Shown here one piece after another: positions 7,907 through 14,179 of a stretch of DNA of 14,557 bases. The first letter of the stretch is position 1. The number at the start of each line of letters is the position of its first letter. The translations under genes were made by a program, and so were the position numbers. A model generated the notes under the pieces. That model was not told the origin of the DNA. It worked only from the letters and a program-made list of their open reading frames with translations, and ran no database searches. Origin of the DNA: an uncultured Acetobacter sp. (lineage in GTDB: Bacteria > Pseudomonadota > Alphaproteobacteria > Acetobacterales > Acetobacteraceae); assembly GCF_937875265.1 (NCBI RefSeq), contig NZ_CALLXM010000124.1, positions 1 to 14,557 on the forward strand, in the 5' to 3' direction.

Positions 7907-8824
7907 ATGTCTCAGCGTAAATCTGCCGCTCGGCCAAAACTCGGACGAGGCCTCGCCGCCTTGCTGGGGGACGTTTCCGCTCCTGTAGCAGTCTCTTCGG
8001 CTGCCAGCCGACCAGCTGCTGGTGCCGGTCGTGATGCATCGCCTGTCAGTTCCCTGTCCGTTGATGTTCTGGTTCCTGGGCCATTTCAGCCCCGTCAGGA
8101 CATGGAACCGGGCGCGCTGGACGAGCTGGCAGAATCTATCCGTGCGCGCGGGATTTTACAGCCTATTCTGGTGCGCCCCGATCCTGCCAAAAAAGGGCAG
8201 TATCAAATTATTGCCGGGGAAAGACGCTGGCGCGCAGCACAGTTGGCCCAGTGCCATATGGTGCCGGTGCATGTGCGTGATCTGAGTGAAGTTGACGCCA
8301 TGGCAGCGGCCCTGGTGGAAAACCTCCAGCGTGCGGACCTGAACCCCATAGAAGAGGCTGAAGGCTTCAGCCGCCTGCTGGACGAATACAGCCTGACGCA
8401 GGACGAGCTTGCAAAAGCTATTGGCAAGTCCCGCCCCCATGTGGCTAACACCATGCGCCTGCTACGCCTGCCAGAAAGCGTGCGGAAGGCTGTGGGGGCA
8501 GGGGTGCTTTCCGCTGGGCACGCAAGGGCCCTTCTGGCGCATCCTGACCCTATTGCTACGGCCAAAGAAGTGATTGAGAAGGGGCTTTCTGTAAGGCAGA
8601 CCGAAAGCCTTGTGCAGAAAGCTCTTGAAGACAAAGCCAAGGCTAAGCCTGCTCCGGTTAAAAAAGCACCAGAGCCAGAAATCGCTGCGTTAGAGCGTGA
8701 TCTGGCATCCAGATTGGGGCTTAAAGTCCAGGTTCATTTTGATGGGCGGAAAGGTGGGTCTTTGCAGATCCATTATAAAAGTCTTGATCAGCTAGATGAT
8801 GTTCTGGCCCGCCTGAAAAGCTGA
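7907..8824 (+). CDS. parB: Chromosome-partitioning protein ParB (Spo0J)
   Basis: ParB is a CTP-dependent DNA clamp that loads at parS, spreads along flanking DNA and stimulates ParA. Four parts are visible. The N-terminal peptide has KLGRGLAALLGD at 11-22, the motif that contacts ParA in chromosomal ParBs. An Ala/Pro-rich linker follows (about 24-48). The CTP-binding N-domain contains GERRWRAAQ at 104-112 and ENLQRADLNPIEEAEGF. The HTH parS-reading domain is around 163-185 (TQDELAKAIGKSRPHVANTMRLL). A Lys/Ala/Pro linker then leads to the C-terminal dimerisation domain (IAALERDLASRLGLKV...DDVLARL). The length of 305 aa is usual. AGGAG at 7890-7894 precedes the ATG inside the end of parA. A hairpin overlapping its stop may terminate the block. 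Confidence 0.96.
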   Translation: MSQRKSAARPKLGRGLAALLGDVSAPVAVSSAASRPAAGAGRDASPVSSLSVDVLVPGPFQPRQDMEPGALDELAESIRARGILQPILVRPDPAKKGQYQIIAGERRWRAAQLAQCHMVPVHVRDLSEVDAMAAALVENLQRADLNPIEEAEGFSRLLDEYSLTQDELAKAIGKSRPHVANTMRLLRLPESVRKAVGAGVLSAGHARALLAHPDPIATAKEVIEKGLSVRQTESLVQKALEDKAKAKPAPVKKAPEPEIAALERDLASRLGLKVQVHFDGRKGGSLQIHYKSLDQLDDVLARLKS

Positions 8825-8840
8825 ATTTTCAGGCTTGTGT
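8811..8840 (+). terminator. Putative terminator at the end of parB
   Basis: A perfect 9-bp inverted repeat, GCCTGAAAA (8811-8819) and TTTTCAGGC (8826-8834), encloses a 6-nt loop and spans the parB stop codon. The following TTGTGTT is only moderately T-rich, so it may be a weak terminator. Confidence 0.45.
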
Positions 8841-8863
8841 TAAGAGAAGGTGGGTGATAGAAA
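8835..8863 (+). promoter_or_regulatory. Possible sigma-70 promoter for tRNA-Lys
   Basis: TTGTGT (8835-8840) and TAGAAA (8858-8863) are separated by 17 nt, matching the consensus boxes at 3/6 and 4/6 positions. The expected transcript start would be about 20 nt before the mature tRNA. A small perfect hairpin, CAGTTC-AAA-GAACTG (8874-8888), lies in that leader just before the tRNA 5' end. The match is weak and is proposed mainly from position. Confidence 0.3.
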
Positions 8864-8891
8864 GCTCCCACTTCAGTTCAAAGAACTGTAA

Positions 8892-8961
<70 letters not shown>

Positions 8962-8967
<6 letters not shown>

Positions 8968-8994
8968 ATCCTTTCAAAGGCTTAGGTGGTTTTT
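8962..8994 (+). terminator. Possible terminator after tRNA-Lys
   Basis: CCACC (8962-8966) can pair with GGTGG (8985-8989), enclosing an inner CCTT/AAGG pairing, and five T residues follow (8990-8994). The left arm includes the tRNA CCA end, so it could form only in the unprocessed transcript. The outer stem is short; moderate to low confidence. Confidence 0.35.
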
Positions 8995-9403
8995 AGGGTG
9001 AGGTATAAACCTCCCCTTCCGGTCAGTTATCATATTAAACAACCGAAACAACACCTTTGGTCATTATAGTCAAAGGGTTCAAGTCGCAATTCCATCTGGC
9101 TGCGTTATGCAGGTAGTTAAGCGCTTGCCGTGCATAAGCCCCTCATTCTTTCAAAATAATATTGCACTCGTGCAGTCTGTCTGGATGTTCAATCCCTGCT
9201 TTTCTGGCACCGTGAGCACCATAAAGCGCCTGTCGTTACGGTTCCTATAGGTCTTTTCATATTGTTGCTCTCTGCTTGAAAGCCCGTGGAACCAAAGCCA
9301 CGCTCATCTCTTTTAGCTAGTAGTTAAGAAGCACTCATGCTCACTTCACTACGCGTTTGTCAGGCGGGGTGGGTCCTCATACCAGCTTGAAGGAGCGCAC
9401 ATT
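8968..9403. other. Gene-free spacer between tRNA-Lys and the glutathione transferase gene
   Basis: No coding frame of useful length is visible on either strand in these 436 nt, and I could not recognise a decayed gene. The spacer is more AT-rich than its neighbours. It contains two inverted repeats: CCTTTG/CAAAGG around 9052-9074 and the longer one at 9102-9139. The GST promoter should lie in its 3' part, but no convincing -35/-10 pair is visible. Confidence 0.6.
9102..9139. repeat. Inverted repeat / potential stem-loop
   Basis: GCGTTATGCA (9102-9111) pairs with TGCATAAGC (9131-9139) over 9 bp with one bulged G. The intervening segment contains the palindrome AAGCGCTT and a possible GG/CC extension of the stem. 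No T-tract follows, so it does not look like a terminator. It could be a structured RNA element, a protein-binding site or a relic of a mobile repeat; nothing in the sequence decides this. Confidence 0.4.
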
Positions 9404-10087
9404 ATGATTACCGTGCATCATCTGGATAATTCACGTTCACAGCGGGTTCTCTGGCTGCTTGAGGAACTGGAGCTTCCCTATGAGGTTCAGTTTTATAAAC
9501 GCGATCCTAAAACCATGATGGCCCCCAAATCTCTTCGAACTATTCATCCGCTGGGTAAGGCTCCCATCATAACGGATACGGATGGGGACGTGACGCTCGC
9601 TGAAAGCGGGGCAATTATTGAATACATCATCAATAAATACGGTAATGGCCGATTGGCGCCAGCGCGAGACACATCCGAGTATATCCGTTTTATATATTGG
9701 CTACATTATGCGGAAGGGTCAGCCATGCCGCCGCTATTGCTCAAACTCATATTCGGAATGCTACCAAAGCAGGCTCCCTTGCTCATCCGCCCTTTTGCTT
9801 TCTTGATAGCAAAAGGGGCACAGACACGGTTCATAAATCCGCAGGTCAAATTGCATATGGATTATTGGGAGCAGAGCCTTTCCGAAAGTGAGTGGTTTGC
9901 GGGTAATGACTTTACCGCAGCCGATATCCAAATGAGCTTTCCTCTTGAGGCCGCCGCAGCCCGTGCCAGGGCCACGCACAACAGGCCTTACGTGGAGGCG
10001 TTTCTGCGCCGCATTCATAATCGTCCGGCCTATCAGCGTGCTCTGCAAAGAGGGGGGACGTATGCCTATGCCAACAATGGCAGCTGA
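9404..10087 (+). CDS. Glutathione S-transferase family protein (Gtt1-like)
   Basis: This is a cytosolic GST expected to conjugate or reduce with glutathione. The N-terminal thioredoxin-like domain reads VHHLDNSRSQRVLWLLEELE, with candidate catalytic serines Ser10 and Ser12. The glutathione-binding cis-proline is Pro54 in GKAPII, and Glu67-Ser68 in LAESGAIIEY should hold the gamma-glutamyl end. The all-alpha C-terminal domain contains YAEGSAMPPLLLK and FTAADIQMSFPLEAA, a combination I associate with the yeast Gtt1-like group, which also accepts electrophiles and peroxides. At 227 aa it is full length. AGGAG (9391-9395) lies 8 nt before the ATG. It is a single gene after a long spacer. The substrate cannot be told from sequence. 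Confidence 0.9.
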   Translation: MITVHHLDNSRSQRVLWLLEELELPYEVQFYKRDPKTMMAPKSLRTIHPLGKAPIITDTDGDVTLAESGAIIEYIINKYGNGRLAPARDTSEYIRFIYWLHYAEGSAMPPLLLKLIFGMLPKQAPLLIRPFAFLIAKGAQTRFINPQVKLHMDYWEQSLSESEWFAGNDFTAADIQMSFPLEAAAARARATHNRPYVEAFLRRIHNRPAYQRALQRGGTYAYANNGS

Positions 10088-10413
10088 CTGACACTTTGAT
10101 AGCCCAGACGGGATGCTAGGCGAGTTGGTCCTGGCTGCATGTATCCTGCTGTGACCAGTAATTCGATCTTACGGAGATATGGTGCCCGTTTTGCTGAGTG
10201 ATGTGGAGCACTAGTCCTGCATTTTAGCAGAGCAATCCAATCTCATGCGTCATGATAGAAGACACCGCATTAAAGTTCGGGCTTGGAGGAGTATTTCAGG
10301 CCAGCACGAGGCATTTTTCTCCAAATTAGGAAAATGCTCCCGGAGGCCAATAAACAAACAGCCCAAGCATCGGGAAGATGCTTGGGCTGTTCTAGGCTCT
10401 AAATTTTGAAAGC
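10088..10413. other. Gene-free region between the GST gene and csbD
   Basis: No supportable gene is visible in this stretch between two convergent genes. It holds a hairpin-capable pair GCATTTT/AAAATGC (10311-10317 with 10331-10337) lacking a T-tract, then the strong csbD terminator (10349-10391). A second small hairpin, GCTCTAA/TTAGAGC (10396-10402 with 10414-10420), spans the csbD stop. A 57-residue plus-strand frame (around 10244 onward) runs through the terminator hairpin and is judged spurious. Confidence 0.55.
10349..10391 (-). terminator. Rho-independent terminator of csbD
   Basis: A perfect 15-bp inverted repeat (10357-10371 with 10377-10391, core CAGCCCAAGCATC) has a 5-nt loop. Read on the minus strand, it is followed by TTGTTTATT. 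This T-rich tail is on the csbD exit side only, so the direction is clear. It is the strongest hairpin in the window. Confidence 0.85.
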
Positions 10414-10605
10414 TTAGAGCTTATCAATGCCGCTTTTAACGGTGTCTTTTACGTCACCAGCGGTCTTCTGCACTTTCCCCTTCAGGTTCTGTGCAGCGCC
10501 TTCTGCTTCAAGGCGTTCATTGTCCGTCAGTTTCCCGGTTTCTTCTTTAACTTTACCGGCAACCTGATTTGCAACGCCTGTAATTTTATCTTTCATCGAG
10601 CTCAT
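10414..10605 (-). CDS. CsbD-family stress-response protein
   Basis: This is a 63-residue, charged, helix-forming protein of the CsbD family (first known as a general-stress protein controlled by sigma-B in Bacillus). Its molecular role is not established. The typical pattern is present: MKDKITGVANQVAGKVKEETG, then a second amphipathic unit EGAAQNLKGKVQKTAGDVKDTV, with Gly-Lys/Lys-Glu repeats, no cysteine and no aromatic residue. AAGGA lies 7 nt before the first ATG, which supports that start over the in-frame ATG three codons later. A perfect EcfG-type promoter sits just upstream and a strong terminator just downstream, so it is a monocistronic gene. This context matches a general-stress role independently of the protein similarity. 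Confidence 0.9.
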   Translation of the reverse strand: MSSMKDKITGVANQVAGKVKEETGKLTDNERLEAEGAAQNLKGKVQKTAGDVKDTVKSGIDKL

Positions 10606-10634
10606 TTTAATATCCTTTCCTGCTTTTGGATAAC

Positions 10635-10659
10635 AACGCCAAGCTCACTCAGAGGTTCC
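10635..10659 (-). promoter_or_regulatory. EcfG-type general-stress promoter of csbD
   Basis: Read on the minus strand, GGAAC (10659-10655) is separated by exactly 16 nt from CGTT (10638-10635). This is the known alphaproteobacterial EcfG/SigT consensus GGAAC-N16-17-CGTT. The -10 element ends 29 nt before the csbD ATG, leaving room for a short leader with the Shine-Dalgarno. I found no other exact match upstream of a gene in the window. EcfG itself is not in this window, so control by it is inferred. Confidence 0.7.
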
Positions 10660-10881
10660 TCAGGCAAAGGCAAAATTTCTTTCGGTTCTGTCTTCAAAGG
10701 TCGAAACCGCGCAAAACTAAGGGAGATGGACGGGTACGGTCTGCTATTTTAAACTAAGCTGGGTAGATAACCCGCATCCGCTCTTTCAAGAAATGGCTTT
10801 TTTGCTCAGGCGGCATGCTCCAGCTTCTGGAAAGAAAAGGAGCATTCTGTGATTTTAATATTGTGGTTGGTCTGTAAAAAC

Positions 10882-10907
10882 AGAACGGATCAAACAACAG
10901 TTGCGTT
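10882..10907 (+). promoter_or_regulatory. Possible EcfG-like promoter of the DUF4186 gene
   Basis: AGAAC (10882-10886) and CGTT (10904-10907) are separated by 17 nt. This differs from the EcfG consensus only in the first base of the -35 box. It lies 32 nt before the ATG at 10940, a distance close to that seen for csbD (29 nt). One mismatch in a short motif in AT-rich DNA can occur by chance, so this is weaker than the csbD promoter. Confidence 0.4.
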
Positions 10908-10939
10908 AGATAATTTTAAAAACCTGTTTGGAAAAAATA

Positions 10940-11416
10940 ATGTTTTCTCAAGGTGATCTTTTCGCACAGCAAGAAGAAAAAGAGCTGCCGGCTGTTGTCC
11001 CGGAGCTGTGGGATAAACTTGCTCGGTCAGCTTTCCGTAGAAAATTCCATTTGAATTCAGAAGATTTGTCTTACCTTCAGGAAAAAGGTCTGCCTGTTGT
11101 TTGTGAGCACGGTGCAGATTTTATTACAAAACGGCTGGCTCCGGCACATCCAGCCCGGGATGGTAAGCAAACACCGTGGAAAGGGCACCCGGTCTTTGTC
11201 GCTCAACATGCAACCGGAACATGCTGCCGATCCTGCCTTGAAAAATGGCATCATTTTTCAAAAGGCGTACAACTCACATCCATTCAACAACGCTATGTTC
11301 TGGCGGTTATCGTGGGCTGGCTGGAGCATGAACTCACCGCAGCGCAGAGCACTTCGTCCGAACACGAGAACTCTATGGTTAAGCCAAAAGAGCAGAATGC
11401 AGAGTCAGAAACTTAA
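10940..11416 (+). CDS. DUF4186 domain-containing protein
   Basis: This 158-residue protein carries the DUF4186 domain at about 28-120; function is not known. Recognisable features are FRRKFHLNSEDLSYLQEKG, the block KRLAPAHPARDGKQTPWKGHPVFVAQHATGT split by short gaps in homologs, and a CCRSCLEKWHH motif. Cys95, Cys96, Cys99 with His83, His90, His104 and His105 form a plausible metal-binding set, which I infer from spacing only. The last 35 or so residues are a polar low-complexity tail. I chose ATG 10940, with GGA (10930-10932) upstream, over TTG 10928, which adds four residues and has no visible Shine-Dalgarno. The possible EcfG-like promoter and divergent csbD suggest stress-linked expression. 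Confidence 0.8.
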   Translation: MFSQGDLFAQQEEKELPAVVPELWDKLARSAFRRKFHLNSEDLSYLQEKGLPVVCEHGADFITKRLAPAHPARDGKQTPWKGHPVFVAQHATGTCCRSCLEKWHHFSKGVQLTSIQQRYVLAVIVGWLEHELTAAQSTSSEHENSMVKPKEQNAESET

Positions 11417-11464
11417 GCGTCTGGTTCTGACAATAAATTTTGAAAACGTAGAGACTATCCCCAA

Positions 11465-11490
11465 AGCCCTCAGGAGGCTTCGGGAGGGCT
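11465..11490 (-). terminator. Possible terminator of the his/ubi unit
   Basis: AGCCCTC (11465-11471) pairs perfectly with GAGGGCT (11484-11490) over 7 bp with a 12-nt loop, overlapping the stop codon of the monooxygenase gene. On the minus strand only TTTGGGG follows, so termination may be weak. It could also serve the convergent DUF4186 gene, whose stop is 48 nt away. Confidence 0.35.
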
Positions 11491-12672
11491 GACTTCCCGG
11501 TCCATCAGCAAGGCGGTTACGGCATTTTTGAACGGAGTGAATTTATCCGCAAGACGAAGGCCCGTTTCACGGAGTTGCCGGAAGGGTGCGCCGTCATGCG
11601 TGTAAAGCGTTGCAATGCTGTTCGTGCCGGCAAAGAGTGGGGCTGTCATCATGCGGTGCTGGCGTTCAAAACGACGCAGGGCCTGTGCGTTTCCGGCATC
11701 CCCTGTTGTTGAAAACGTTCGGGCGACTTCTGTTGCCAGTGTTTCCTGCCCGCGCAGACCGAGGTTGAAGCCGTGGGCCGTAATAGGATGCATGCCGACA
11801 GCCGCATCCCCCACCAGCGCTAGACGGCGTGCTGTAAAGCGGTGGGCATATACCCCTTTTAGCGGATAGGCATGCCGCGTGCTTACAAGGCGCATCTGGC
11901 CCAGACGGTTGCCAATACGCTGCATGATATCCTGATTAAAGGCATCACGCGGCATATCCAGCAGGCGCTGAATGTCTTCAGGCGGGAGTGTCAGCACCAG
12001 AGAGGATGCCATGCCATTTACGGGGAGCAGGGCGACAGTCTGGCCTTCATCAAACCACTGTGTTGCGATGTTGTGGTGCGGAGAGTCATGCGCCATGCGG
12101 CACACCAGCATACTGCGCTTGAAGTCGTGGATAATTGCACCAATCCCAGCCCGCCGGCGTGTTGGGGAGAAGCGTCCATCTGCCCCCACAACCAGCTGAG
12201 CAGCAATCTGGCCGTTTGTATGATGCACAACAGCTTCAGACGGATTTTGCCGCACGGTTTCGACTGATGTGGCATCAAGCAGCGTAATCCGTGGGCGTTC
12301 TGAAGCTGCAGCAAACAGCGCACGCCGGATATGGTTATTAGAAACCAGCCAACCCAGCGCATCCACACCACGCCCGTTGGTATCAAACCGAAGTGGGTGC
12401 GGAAACTTGCCAGTTTCTACACGGGCTTCCCGAAGCGGGCAGATAGCAGTTTCTGGAATATAGTCCCACGCCCCGTTGTTTTGCAGGGTGTGTACAGCGT
12501 GATGGGTCAGGGCAATTTCCCGGCCATCAAAGGAGGGCTCAGCCCAGGCTGTGCGCGGTGCGCGTTCCAGCACCGTGACAGACAGACCAGCTTTTTCCAG
12601 AGAAAGCGCTGTGGCCAGACCAACGGGTCCGCCCCCGATAATGGCAACATCCGTCTGTGTCGGTGTGGTCAT
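11470..12672 (-). CDS. UbiH/UbiF/COQ6-family FAD-dependent monooxygenase
   Basis: This 400-aa flavoprotein hydroxylase is probably for a ring-hydroxylation step in ubiquinone synthesis. It has the three motifs of the class: the FAD loop DVAIIGGGPVGLATALSLEKAG (GxGxxG at 13-18), the DG motif LVVGADGRFSPTRRRAGI, and the GD motif LALVGDAAVGMHPITAHGFNLGL with the ubiquinone-hydroxylase-like HPITAHGFNLGLRG. Which ring position it hydroxylates (UbiH, UbiF, UbiI or the alphaproteobacterial UbiL/UbiM) cannot be decided here. The start is ATG 12672, with AGGA 9 nt upstream. A longer frame open to 12903 only reads through the nitroreductase gene antiparallel to nothing functional and lacks support. It begins 4 nt after the nitroreductase stop, so it is co-transcribed with it. 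Confidence 0.85.
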   Translation of the reverse strand: MTTPTQTDVAIIGGGPVGLATALSLEKAGLSVTVLERAPRTAWAEPSFDGREIALTHHAVHTLQNNGAWDYIPETAICPLREARVETGKFPHPLRFDTNGRGVDALGWLVSNNHIRRALFAAASERPRITLLDATSVETVRQNPSEAVVHHTNGQIAAQLVVGADGRFSPTRRRAGIGAIIHDFKRSMLVCRMAHDSPHHNIATQWFDEGQTVALLPVNGMASSLVLTLPPEDIQRLLDMPRDAFNQDIMQRIGNRLGQMRLVSTRHAYPLKGVYAHRFTARRLALVGDAAVGMHPITAHGFNLGLRGQETLATEVARTFSTTGDAGNAQALRRFERQHRMMTAPLFAGTNSIATLYTHDGAPFRQLRETGLRLADKFTPFKNAVTALLMDREVSPPEAS

Positions 12673-12676
12673 GGCT

Positions 12677-13267
12677 TTATGTCCTGTCTGCGGCAAAGCT
12701 AACGGGTTTGCCGGTCCATGTAGCGGTAAAGTCTGCCGGATCGGGCCGTTGGGGAGCATGCTGCTCACCATCCGGCGTCCCGATAAACAGGAAACCCGCC
12801 AGCCTGTGTGGTGCAGGAAAGCCGAGTTCTTCAGCCAGAACGGGGTCTTCCACCACATCACCGGAAACCCAGACGCCACCAAAGCCTGTGGCGTGCAGGG
12901 CATTCAGCACATTCATGGTGGCGGCTGCTACGGCCATTTCCTGCTCCCACACCGGAATTTTATGATCCGGACGCAGGTGCATGCCAAGTGCGAGAATGAG
13001 CGGCATGGTGGAAAAGCGCTTGCGACGCTTTTCAATTTTAAACTCAGGGACGTCAGCATCCAGCCGCTGCATGCTGGCAACAATACGCTCGGCCATAACG
13101 GGCCGGGCATCACCCTGAATGACCACATAACGCCACGGACGCAGCTTTCCGTGGTCTGGTGCACGCATGGCGGCTGCCAGAATTTCGGAAAGCTGAGCGT
13201 CTGACGGTGCGGGTTCTGCCAGATGGTCTGTGGAAGCGCGGGTCAGAAGCATGTCCATGGGGGTCAT
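12677..13267 (-). CDS. YdjA-like nitroreductase family protein (FMN oxidoreductase)
   Basis: This 196-aa flavoprotein of the nitroreductase superfamily should use FMN and NAD(P)H to reduce nitroaromatics or quinone-like compounds; the natural substrate of this subgroup is unclear. It follows the compact E. coli YdjA layout. The N-terminal FMN phosphate-contact region is MLLTRASTDHLAEPAPS, then AAAMRAPDHGKLRPWRYVVIQ (36-46 carries the APDHxxxxPWR signature). VWEQEMAVAAATMNVLNALHATGFGGVWVSG and GFLFIGTP complete the fold. ATG 13267 is chosen because AGGA lies 8-9 nt upstream; the in-frame TTG 13273 is too close to that site. It lies between the HIT gene (42 nt upstream) and the monooxygenase (4 nt downstream). 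Confidence 0.88.
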   Translation of the reverse strand: MTPMDMLLTRASTDHLAEPAPSDAQLSEILAAAMRAPDHGKLRPWRYVVIQGDARPVMAERIVASMQRLDADVPEFKIEKRRKRFSTMPLILALGMHLRPDHKIPVWEQEMAVAAATMNVLNALHATGFGGVWVSGDVVEDPVLAEELGFPAPHRLAGFLFIGTPDGEQHAPQRPDPADFTATWTGKPVSFAADRT

Positions 13268-13309
13268 GATCAAAAGTCCTGTTTCAAAAACAATAGAGGA
13301 GATATGTGC

Positions 13310-13684
13310 TCAAACAGGAAAGGGCGGGAGAGGCTGGCCACCCAGCAGGTGCAGGTGGAAATGCGGCACTTCCTGCCCGCCATTCTCACCGGCATTGGTA
13401 ATCACCCGGTAACCGTTTTCATCCAGCCCAAGGTCTGAAGCAATTTGCGCGGCGGCCTTCATGACACCGGCAATCTCGCCTTCTGAGGCTGCTTTGGTAA
13501 AATCAATAAAGGATACATAAGGTTTTTTAGGGATAATCAGAACATGCACAGCGGCTTTGGGGGCAATATCCTGAAAGGCCAGAACCCATTCATTTTCAAA
13601 AACCTTTTTGCAGGGAATTTCCCCGCGCAGGATTTTGGCAAAAATGTTTTCCGGATTGTAAGGCCCTGTTCCTTTAACAGCCAT
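13310..13684 (-). CDS. HIT-family (HINT-like) purine-nucleotide hydrolase
   Basis: This is a 124-aa histidine-triad protein of the HINT branch, which hydrolyses nucleoside phosphoramidates and adenylates; the in vivo substrate is not defined. The N-terminal NIFAKILRGEIPCKKVFEN and HVLIIPKKPYVSF segments are typical. The catalytic triad region is QEVPHFHLHLLGG with His108, His110 and His112. Length is normal for the family. It follows hisE after only 3 nt and lies upstream of the nitroreductase. A HIT gene immediately after hisE is, as I recall, common in alphaproteobacteria, so the context is ordinary, not a sign of a special pathway. Confidence 0.93.
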   Translation of the reverse strand: MAVKGTGPYNPENIFAKILRGEIPCKKVFENEWVLAFQDIAPKAAVHVLIIPKKPYVSFIDFTKAASEGEIAGVMKAAAQIASDLGLDENGYRVITNAGENGGQEVPHFHLHLLGGQPLPPFPV

Positions 13685-13687
13685 TGT

Positions 13688-14179
13688 TTATCCCTTTTTT
13701 GGCAAAGTTTCTTTAGGGCGAGACGCTTTTTCAGCAATGCCGCTTGTACCTTCACGGCGGCGCAGCTCTGCCCAGACTTCTTCCGGAGCAATCCCCGCAT
13801 CGACCCACAGAACAATAAGGTGGTAGAGCACATCAGCACTTTCCCCCACCAGAAGGTCTTTGCGGCCGGCTACGGCTTCAATCAGACACTCAACAGCTTC
13901 TTCCCCAAATTTCTGGGCAATTTTGTAGGTGCCACGGGAAAGGAGGCGGGCTGAGTGGCTCAGGCTGGGGTCTGTGCCTTTTCGGTTCTGCACAACCGTG
14001 TAAAGCCGGTCCAGAACGGTCTCATCAGCAGACTGGGAGAGCTTGTCTTCCAGAATATCTTTGGACTTTAAAGCTTTTTTCGCAACGGATTCTTTTTTTA
14101 CGCTGCTTTTGGGTGCAGCTTTTGCGCGTGCTTTAGGGGCTGCTTTGGCTGCGGTCTTTGTGCTGGCTTTTTTGGTCAT
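13688..14179 (-). CDS. hisE: Phosphoribosyl-ATP pyrophosphatase HisE with a Lys/Ala-rich N-terminal extension
   Basis: HisE removes pyrophosphate from phosphoribosyl-ATP, the second step of histidine synthesis. The domain spans about 50-140: VLDRLYTVVQNRKGTDPSLSHSARLL, then KIAQKFGEEAVECLIEAVAGRKDLLVGESADVLYHLIVLWVDAG, carrying the Glu-rich metal-binding helix (GEEAVE) and ESADVLYHL. The family is normally about 100-110 aa, but this protein is 163 aa. Residues 1-40 hold 13 Lys, 1 Arg and 11 Ala with a single acidic residue and no aromatics, resembling a histone H1 or HU-like tail. No ATG, GTG or TTG codon lies between 14179 and the domain, so the extension is not a misplaced start. The ATG overlaps the hisF stop (ATGA), suggesting translational coupling. 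Confidence 0.92.
   Translation of the reverse strand: MTKKASTKTAAKAAPKARAKAAPKSSVKKESVAKKALKSKDILEDKLSQSADETVLDRLYTVVQNRKGTDPSLSHSARLLSRGTYKIAQKFGEEAVECLIEAVAGRKDLLVGESADVLYHLIVLWVDAGIAPEEVWAELRRREGTSGIAEKASRPKETLPKKG

Larger units (their letters stand above)
10606..10939. other. Divergent intergenic region between csbD and the DUF4186 gene
   Basis: This region of about 330 nt holds control sequences for two genes leaving in opposite directions: the csbD promoter at 10635-10659 and a one-mismatch copy of the same kind at 10882-10907. Between them are a short dyad GGGTAGATAACCC (10761-10773) and the dyad TCTGT-AAAA-ACAGA (10871-10884), which touches the second promoter. No small gene is supported. 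Confidence 0.5.

Noticed and set aside
10244..10417. 57-residue plus-strand frame between GST and csbD
   Set aside because: It runs through the 15-bp csbD terminator hairpin, has no clear Shine-Dalgarno and no recognisable composition.
10761..10773. Short dyad GGGTAGATAACCC in the csbD/DUF4186 intergenic region
   Set aside because: Only 4 bp pair on each side; too short to call an operator without a second copy.
12673..12903. N-terminal 77 residues of the long frame upstream of the monooxygenase start
   Set aside because: They overlap the nitroreductase coding region on the same strand in another frame, and the FAD motif begins right after ATG 12672, which has its own Shine-Dalgarno.
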